A DNA stretch of 64,000 bases from Rhodococcus sp040643435 (GTDB taxonomy: Bacteria; Actinomycetota; Actinomycetes; Mycobacteriales; Mycobacteriaceae). Shown here one piece after another: positions 58,830-64,000 of the stretch (position 1 is its first letter; the number at the start of each line of letters is the position of its first letter). The notes beneath the pieces are model-generated. The model was not told where the DNA came from. It worked only from the letters and a program-made list of their open reading frames with translations, and ran no database searches. The stretch is from the NCBI RefSeq assembly GCF_040643435.1, contig NZ_JBEYUH010000011.1:1-64000 (forward strand), read 5' to 3'. The translations under genes and the position numbers were made by a program.

Positions 58830-59936
58830 ATGCACAGGTACCGTTTCGATTCGTTTGCCGGGCGCGCGGCGGTGGTCGGTGCCGTCACTGTCTCCGTCAT
58901 CGCGATCATCTTCGTGTTACCGCCTTTCCGGAACTACCAACTGGCCACGATCGCCGCCTATCTGTGCGCGACCGCCGGTCTGACAGTGCTCATCGGCCGC
59001 AACGGTCAACTCTCACTCGGACACGGAGCGTTGATGGCCTGCGGCGCATACTCGTTCGCGCTGACCTCGAACGCGATGGGCGACGCGGGTGCCACCGGGA
59101 TCTCGATTCTGCTCGTGCCGCTCGCGGCTTCGGTGATGGTCACTTCCGTGGTCGGGGTCGTCGTCGGGGCAGCCGCGGCGCGGTTGCACGGCCCCTACCT
59201 GGCCGGCTTGACGCTCGCGCTCGTGGTCGTGATCCCCTCCGTCACAACCACGTTCTCGAGTGTGCTCGGCGGCGACCAGGGACTGTGGGCGTACGTCGAG
59301 GGTCCACCGAGCAGCATCGCGGCAGCCTTCACGGTCGAACAGTGGCAGGCCACGATCGCCGTGCTGGCAGCGGCCCTGACTGTGCTCGCCTTGTCGAACC
59401 TCGTTGCCGGCGACTTCGGCCGCCGCATGCAGGCCGTGCGCGACGACGAGATCGCTGCGCGCCTCACCGGTATCGACGTGGCCCGCACCAAGATCACCAC
59501 ATTCGTGGTGAGTGCCGGTGCCGCGGGTCTCGGGGGCGGTGTGCTCGCGATGGTGTCCCAGAGCGCCTCCCCGGGGGCGTTCGGCGTCACCTTTTCACTG
59601 TTCCTCCTGATGGGCGTGGTCATCGGTGGCCTCGGATCCCTTCTCGGCGCGGTGTGGGGCGCGGTACTTCTCGTCGTGCTCCCCGCCCTCGTGTCCGCGC
59701 TCACCGACTCGCTCGCGCTGTCTCCGTCCCTCGCCGAACGGCTGGACGGAAACCTTGCGCTCGCCGTCTTCGGCGTCGCCGTCATCCTCATCGTGCTGCT
59801 CGCCCCGGCCGGCCTCCAGGGCCTGTTCGGTGCAGCGATCCGCCGCCTCCGGCCGGGTACCCGCAGGACCCGGCATGGACGTCCCCGCAATTCCGCTTCC
59901 GTCTCCACCCCACCGAAAGCAGAGGCCAGTATATGA
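58830..59936 (+). CDS. livM: Branched-chain amino acid-type ABC transporter, permease (LivM-like)
   Basis: 368 residues, polytopic. LSLGHGALMACGAYS near 65-79 and DDEIAARLTGIDVARTK near 205-221 are typical of LivM. The C-terminus is a polar, Arg-rich tail. ATG start two bases after livH. Its stop overlaps the binding-protein start by 4 bases. Confidence 0.92.
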   Translation: MHRYRFDSFAGRAAVVGAVTVSVIAIIFVLPPFRNYQLATIAAYLCATAGLTVLIGRNGQLSLGHGALMACGAYSFALTSNAMGDAGATGISILLVPLAASVMVTSVVGVVVGAAAARLHGPYLAGLTLALVVVIPSVTTTFSSVLGGDQGLWAYVEGPPSSIAAAFTVEQWQATIAVLAAALTVLALSNLVAGDFGRRMQAVRDDEIAARLTGIDVARTKITTFVVSAGAAGLGGGVLAMVSQSASPGAFGVTFSLFLLMGVVIGGLGSLLGAVWGAVLLVVLPALVSALTDSLALSPSLAERLDGNLALAVFGVAVILIVLLAPAGLQGLFGAAIRRLRPGTRRTRHGRPRNSASVSTPPKAEASI

Positions 59937-61195
59937 AAACGGTTCGGCGGCACCAACTCTCCCTCGTCGCGGTAGCCGCGACGACTGCCTTGACGCTTGC
60001 CGCGTGCGGCAGCGGCACCAGCGCTTCGACCGGGGCATCCGGGGACGGCGACACCACCGGTGTCACCGACACCTCCGTGCTGATCGGTACACATATGCCG
60101 CTCACGGGCCCGGCCGCTGCCGGATACTCGAAAATCCCACCCGCCACCAAGGCATATTTCGACTACATCAACGAGCAGGGTGGCGTGCACGGCCGCGCCA
60201 TCGAGTACAAGGTCCTCGACGACGGGTACAACCCGTCCAATACCCAGCAAGTGGTTCGGGAGCTGGTGCTGCAGGACCGCGTGTTCGCGATACTCGGCGG
60301 ACTGGGAACGCCCACCCATTCGGGTGTACTCGACTTCCTCGACTCCAACAACGTTCCGGATCTGTTCGTCGCGTCCGGCTCGCGAGTGTGGAACCAGCCC
60401 GACAAGTATCCCAACACCTTCGGCTTCAACGCCGACTACACCGTCGAGGCCAAGATCATGGCGCAGTACGTCAAGGACAACCTCCCGGGCAAGAAGGTGT
60501 GCACGCTGGGGCAGGACGACGATTTCGGGCGCGACTATCTGGCGGGAGTCGAGCAGATCGTCGGCGCCGACGCAGTCGTCGAAAAACAGTTCTACGCGAC
60601 CAGCAACACCAATGTGGCTCCGCAGATCGGCGCGCTTCAGGCGGCAGGGTGCGAGGTCGTCATGCTCGCCACGATTCCCGGTTTCACGGCGTTGGCGATC
60701 GGGACCGCCGGCCGGCTCGGATTCCGTCCCCAGTGGACCACCGCATCGGTCGGCGGCGACTATCTGACGCTGTCCAAGACACTCGGTGAGGCGGCCCCGC
60801 TCGCCGAGGGGCTGCTCAGCACCAACTACCTGTCCTCGCACTTCAGTGAGGACGACGAGTGGACCACCAAGTTCCGGGAGATCAACGCGCAGTACAACAA
60901 CGGCGCCGAGTTCGACGGCAATGTCGTCTACGGCATGTCCATGGCGCACACCTTCGTGCAGGCACTCGAAGCTGCGGGCGAGAATCCCACGCGCGAATCG
61001 ATCGTCGAGGCGGTCCGGACGACCGACTTCACCGGCCCCAACCTTGTGCCGTTCCGGTTCTCCGAGGACGACCATTCCGGGGCCGGGGGCGCACGGGTCA
61101 ATCAGGTCGTCGACGGTGTCCAGGAGTACTTCGGACCCGCGTACACCACCACCGACGCGGCCGGCGACCCCGTGGTGGAGTACCGACCGGAATAG
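59933..61195 (+). CDS. Solute-binding lipoprotein of the Liv-type transporter
   Basis: 420 residues. Lipobox LAAC (about residue 23) and a Leu/Ile/Val-binding-protein fold (type I periplasmic fold). N-terminal LIGTHMPLTGPAAAGYSKIPPATKAYFDYINEQGGVHG is the family pattern. It binds the solute outside the cell and delivers it to LivH-LivM. Ligand unknown; these proteins also bind amides, urea and aromatic acids. ATGA overlap with livM. Confidence 0.92.
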   Translation: MKTVRRHQLSLVAVAATTALTLAACGSGTSASTGASGDGDTTGVTDTSVLIGTHMPLTGPAAAGYSKIPPATKAYFDYINEQGGVHGRAIEYKVLDDGYNPSNTQQVVRELVLQDRVFAILGGLGTPTHSGVLDFLDSNNVPDLFVASGSRVWNQPDKYPNTFGFNADYTVEAKIMAQYVKDNLPGKKVCTLGQDDDFGRDYLAGVEQIVGADAVVEKQFYATSNTNVAPQIGALQAAGCEVVMLATIPGFTALAIGTAGRLGFRPQWTTASVGGDYLTLSKTLGEAAPLAEGLLSTNYLSSHFSEDDEWTTKFREINAQYNNGAEFDGNVVYGMSMAHTFVQALEAAGENPTRESIVEAVRTTDFTGPNLVPFRFSEDDHSGAGGARVNQVVDGVQEYFGPAYTTTDAAGDPVVEYRPE

Positions 61196-61216
61196 CCCAC
61201 GCCTCAGCGGCCGGTC

Positions 61217-62179
61217 TCAGTCCGTAACGGTCGCCATCGCGGACAGTCGGCGCGCGAGAAGTGCTGCGGCCTGCCGCAGCTCGGGAGGTTCCACGATGAC
61301 GGCTTCGAAACCCAGGCGTGCGATGTGCAGGGCCAGCCAGTCCAGGTCGTCTCCGCCGACCACGAGCACACACCACCCGTCGGGGCCGTCCTCGACCCGC
61401 CCGACCTGCGGCGGCACGAGGTCACGCACCTGTCCGGCATGCGCATGCAGGCGGACGCGGGCGATGTAGCGATACGGCGACTCGGTCACGGACCGCTGGA
61501 CGTAGGCCGCCGGATCGGGGTGCTTTCGCGGCCGGAACCGCCACGTCGTGGCCGTCACCTCCCGCATCCGGTCGAGCCGGTAGGTACGCCAGTCGTCGCG
61601 GTCGACGTCCCAGGCCATGAGATACCAGTTCGGTCCGGCAGCGACCATCCGTACCGGTTCCACGGTGCGCTCGTCGTCGACGTCGTGCCTCGTGGTGTAG
61701 CGGAACCGCACGCGGGTCGCATCGCGACAGGCTCGGGCCAGTGCGATGAGCACGTCCGCGTCGATCTCGGTTCCCGCTCCGACGACGGTCTCGGTGGCGC
61801 CGTATACGGCCCGCACCTGTTCACGCAGGCGTGGCGGCATCACCTGGTCGAGTTTGGTCAGGGCGCGTAGGGCCGCCTCGGCCGCGCCCGCGATCGTGCT
61901 GCCCGACGCCAGTCGCAGCGACACCGCCGTGGCGATCGCCTCGTCGTCGTGCAGGAGCAACGGCGGCAGCCTCGTGCCGGCTCCGAGTTGATAACCGCCA
62001 CCGACTCCCGGCGTCGCACGTACCGGATAGCCGAGGGCGCGCAAGCGCTCCACGTCACGGCGCACCGAGCGCTCGGTCACGCGAAGCTCCTCGGCCAGTT
62101 CGACCCCCGTCCAGGACGGGCGGCTCTGCAGCAGCGCCAGCACCCGCAGGACCCGCTCGGTGGTCGACTCGACGGTCAC
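61217..62179 (-). CDS. WYL-domain (YafY-type) transcriptional regulator
   Basis: 320 residues from GTG. N-terminal DeoR-like HTH (about 7-60, LAEELRVTERSVRRDVERLRALGYPV) and a C-terminal WYL domain (YLMAWDVDRDDWRTYRLDRM), which often senses nucleotides. Divergent from the DinB gene (61 bases), which it may regulate. Target unknown. Confidence 0.9.
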   Translation of the reverse strand: MTVESTTERVLRVLALLQSRPSWTGVELAEELRVTERSVRRDVERLRALGYPVRATPGVGGGYQLGAGTRLPPLLLHDDEAIATAVSLRLASGSTIAGAAEAALRALTKLDQVMPPRLREQVRAVYGATETVVGAGTEIDADVLIALARACRDATRVRFRYTTRHDVDDERTVEPVRMVAAGPNWYLMAWDVDRDDWRTYRLDRMREVTATTWRFRPRKHPDPAAYVQRSVTESPYRYIARVRLHAHAGQVRDLVPPQVGRVEDGPDGWCVLVVGGDDLDWLALHIARLGFEAVIVEPPELRQAAALLARRLSAMATVTD

Positions 62180-62240
62180 ACCACGATGGTCGCACGGATC
62201 ACGGACCGTAGCTGTCCGCAATGTGCGCGAGGGTGAGTCC

Positions 62241-62813
62241 ATGACCGAGTACAGCTTGAACGATCTGCTGCGGGAGCAACTCGTCTATCCGGCACGCCGC
62301 CGCCTCGACGGCCTCACCGACGACGAGTACTTCTTCGAGCCCGTGCCGGGCTGCTGGAGTGTGCGAGCCCGCGGTACGAGTGCCGCGCCCGTGCAAGCGG
62401 GAGCCGGGGCGATGACCATCGATTTCGCGTTCCCCGAACCCGATCCACCGCCGTTCACGACGATCGCGTGGCGCCTCGGGCACGTCATCGTCGGCGTGCT
62501 GGCAATGCGGAACGCGAGCCATTTCGGGCGTGCCCCCACCGATTACGCGTCGTTCGAGTACGCGGCGACCGCCGACGAGGCCCTCGCCCAACTCGATACC
62601 GAACTCGCCACATGGACGGCAGGCGTCGAGTCTCTCGGCGAAGAGGGGCTCGCTCGTCCCTGCGGCGAAGCGGAAGGACCGTACGCCGACTACCCCATGG
62701 CACTACTGGTCCTTCACATTCACCGAGAACTCATCCATCATCTGTCCGAGGTCTGCCTCTTGCGGGATCTCTACGAACATTCCCTACCCGGAGTCCGCCA
62801 GGAGGCGAGCTGA
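62241..62813 (+). CDS. DinB-family protein
   Basis: 190 residues. Four-helix DinB-like fold. Likely metal histidines are in WRLGHVIVG and LVLHIHRELIHHLSEV. DinB/YfiT proteins act as metal-dependent thiol transferases or hydrolases. GTGAG and ATG near 62233. The VOC gene starts one base after the stop. Confidence 0.85.
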   Translation: MTEYSLNDLLREQLVYPARRRLDGLTDDEYFFEPVPGCWSVRARGTSAAPVQAGAGAMTIDFAFPEPDPPPFTTIAWRLGHVIVGVLAMRNASHFGRAPTDYASFEYAATADEALAQLDTELATWTAGVESLGEEGLARPCGEAEGPYADYPMALLVLHIHRELIHHLSEVCLLRDLYEHSLPGVRQEAS

Positions 62814-62814
62814 C

Positions 62815-63252
62815 ATGACCCGCGAAGTTCAGATCACGTTCGATTGCGCCGATCCCGGATCCCTTGCGGAGTTCTGGGCCGAGGCCCTCGGCTACGAGAT
62901 TCAGAAGCCCCCGGGCAGTTTCACCTCGTGGGACGACGCACTCGATGCGATGGGAGTGCCGCCCGAACGGCGCAACGACGCGTCTGCGGTCGTCGATCCC
63001 GACGAAGCCGGACCACGGCTGTTCTTCCAGAAGGTGCCCGAGGGCAAGCAGGCCAAGAATCGGGTACATCTGGATGTGCGGGCCGCTCCCGGGCTCGACG
63101 GCACGGCACGCATGAACGCCTTGGAGGCCGAAGCCGAGCGCCTCGTCGCGTGTGGGGCCACCCGCCTCGAGCGCCATGACCCGCATCTCCCCTTCGGGGC
63201 CGGACACATCGTGATGGCCGACCCCGAGGGCAACGAGTTCTGCCTGGACTGA
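62815..63252 (+). CDS. VOC/glyoxalase-fold protein
   Basis: 145 residues. A vicinal oxygen chelate domain with VQITFDCADPGSLAEFWAEALGY (strand and helix of the first half) and the second-half motif GHIVMADPEGNEFCLD with a metal Glu. Could be a resistance or isomerase protein. GGAGG precedes its ATG, and it follows the DinB gene by one base. Confidence 0.88.
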   Translation: MTREVQITFDCADPGSLAEFWAEALGYEIQKPPGSFTSWDDALDAMGVPPERRNDASAVVDPDEAGPRLFFQKVPEGKQAKNRVHLDVRAAPGLDGTARMNALEAEAERLVACGATRLERHDPHLPFGAGHIVMADPEGNEFCLD

Positions 63253-63269
63253 ACCCCTTCCGGAGGCGA

Positions 63270-63659
63270 TCAGGCCGGGTCCGAGACCCAGTGCACGAGC
63301 TGCCAGACGATTCCGTTGGGATCGGCGAACTGGCAGTACCTCTCACCCCACGGCTCGGTTTCCGGCGGCGTCACCACCGTTGCGCCGGCGTCCGCGATAC
63401 GCGCGAATTCGGTGTCGACGTCGTCGACGACGAAGGCGATGAGCATGCCCTGCCCCGCCGAGCCGGCGATGGATGCGGGTTTGAAGGTTCCCAGCCCGGT
63501 ACGCAGGAGTGCGATGTTGAAAGCTGCGTCCGGGTGGGTGAGCGAGACGAATCCGTCCGCCGACATCTCTTCTCTGAAACCGAAATGCTCGATCGCGAAC
63601 TCGGCCGAGGAGGCGGGGTCGGGGACGTTCAGGGACAGAGCTGTCGCATGGATCTTCAC
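63270..63659 (-). CDS. VOC/glyoxalase-fold protein
   Basis: 129 residues from GTG with a GGGAGG ribosome site. VOC fold (LNVPDPASSAEFAIEHFGF and FADPNGIVWQLVHW). Converges on the previous VOC gene with 17 bases between stops. It is divergent from the TetR gene at the window edge and shares a palindrome with it, so it may be under TetR control. Confidence 0.88.
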   Translation of the reverse strand: MKIHATALSLNVPDPASSAEFAIEHFGFREEMSADGFVSLTHPDAAFNIALLRTGLGTFKPASIAGSAGQGMLIAFVVDDVDTEFARIADAGATVVTPPETEPWGERYCQFADPNGIVWQLVHWVSDPA

Positions 63660-63687
63660 GGTACCTCCCGAGACAGAAACCTTGTAC

Positions 63688-63704
63688 AGCGTATAGATTA
63701 CGCT
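63688..63704. promoter_or_regulatory. TetR-type operator candidate
   Basis: AGCGTA-N5-TACGCT, and the flanks extend the match to 8 of 10 bases. It lies between the divergent VOC and TetR genes, 27 bases before the TetR start. Confidence 0.55.
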
Positions 63705-63730
63705 TGACGCAAGGAGTCCGGGAGGAATAC

Positions 63731-64000
63731 ATGGCGCGCGACCTGATCGATCTGCTGTGGCGCGACCACCCTGATGCCCCACCGAGTGGCTCGCGCGGAC
63801 CGAAAGCCAGGGTCACCACGACTTCCGCGGTAGACTCTGCCGTTGCCCTCGCCGACACGGACGGCATCGAGTCGGTGACGATCCGTCGTCTCGCGACGGA
63901 GCTGGGCATCTCGGCGATGGCCCTGTATACCCACGTCGGATCGCGCGACGACCTCCTCGTCCTCATGGTCGACCGGGTACATTCCCGGCAAGAGCGGCCA
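63731..64000 (+). CDS. TetR-family regulator, truncated by the window edge
   Basis: First 90 residues of a TetR protein; the frame is open to the last base. HTH at about 52-72 (TIRRLATELGISAMALYTHVGSRDDLL). GGGAGGA precedes the ATG. The start of a C-terminal TetR-like domain is expected past the edge. Divergent from the VOC gene. Confidence 0.88.
   Translation, partial: MARDLIDLLWRDHPDAPPSGSRGPKARVTTTSAVDSAVALADTDGIESVTIRRLATELGISAMALYTHVGSRDDLLVLMVDRVHSRQERP

Noticed and set aside
59195..61075. 626-codon minus-strand frame opposite livM and the binding protein
   Set aside because: Antisense to two well-supported genes in the importer operon, with no domain and a biased composition.

Overview
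The window reads as a stretch of high-GC actinobacterial chromosome, most likely Rhodococcus or a close mycolate-bearing relative. The evidence is GTG/ATG starts with strong G/C third-position bias, a mycolate-type FAS-II operon (fabD-acpM-kasA-accD6), glnA1/glnE/glnA2, an antigen-85-like esterase and a gene order that, from memory, closely parallels M. tuberculosis Rv2204c to Rv2247. I see no prophage, insertion sequence, CRISPR array or integrase. The layout is a conserved core of about 49 kb followed by a more accessory right end.

Left part (1-14.9 kb): erpA-type Fe-S carrier, a DUF3043 membrane protein, cobT-cobS, ilvE, gcvT, pepA, a triple-lipoyl E2 gene (sucB/dlaT), lipB-lipA (which make the lipoyl cofactor used by GcvH and the E2), a DUF4191 membrane protein, an RDD protein and glnA1. 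Two lipoyl domains of the E2 are encoded by near-identical 316-bp repeats, and two tandem palindromes sit in its promoter region.

Middle (15-40 kb): furA-katG (peroxide defence), a secreted PASTA-like protein, the minus-strand set Hip1-like protease > glnA2 > glnE, panB, a P2-type cation ATPase, a small lipoprotein, a proline iminopeptidase, a CHAP-domain envelope protein, the RNase P RNA gene with a 30-codon ORF beside it, a secretory lipase, RNase H/phosphatase, CdsZ-like and Nif3-like proteins, a HAD phosphatase, PtpA-type phosphatase, SURF1, tRNA-Val(UAC) and an AhpE-type peroxiredoxin.

Carbon and lipid core (40-49.5 kb): homodimeric pyruvate dehydrogenase E1 (aceE), then a PucR-type regulator facing fabD-acpM-kasA-accD6. 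A perfect 9-bp inverted repeat between regulator and fabD is a strong operator candidate. There is no kasB between kasA and accD6; a stem-loop occupies the gap.

Right end (49.5-64 kb): a DUF3145 protein, a serine beta-lactamase-like hydrolase, an NDMA-type zinc alcohol dehydrogenase divergent from a DUF35/thiolase pair with a match to the KstR motif between them, an antigen-85-like esterase, a TetR regulator divergent from a complete five-gene Liv-type ABC importer, a WYL regulator, DinB and two VOC-fold proteins, and a TetR gene cut by the window edge. This end looks catabolic or sensory, but its substrate cannot be read from sequence.

The best candidates for undescribed biology are small or regulatory: the E2 domain duplication, the operators upstream of sucB, fabD and the alcohol dehydrogenase, the 30-codon ORF beside rnpB, and a 47-codon CTG-start frame coupled to the CHAP gene. 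I did not find a clearly novel multigene system.
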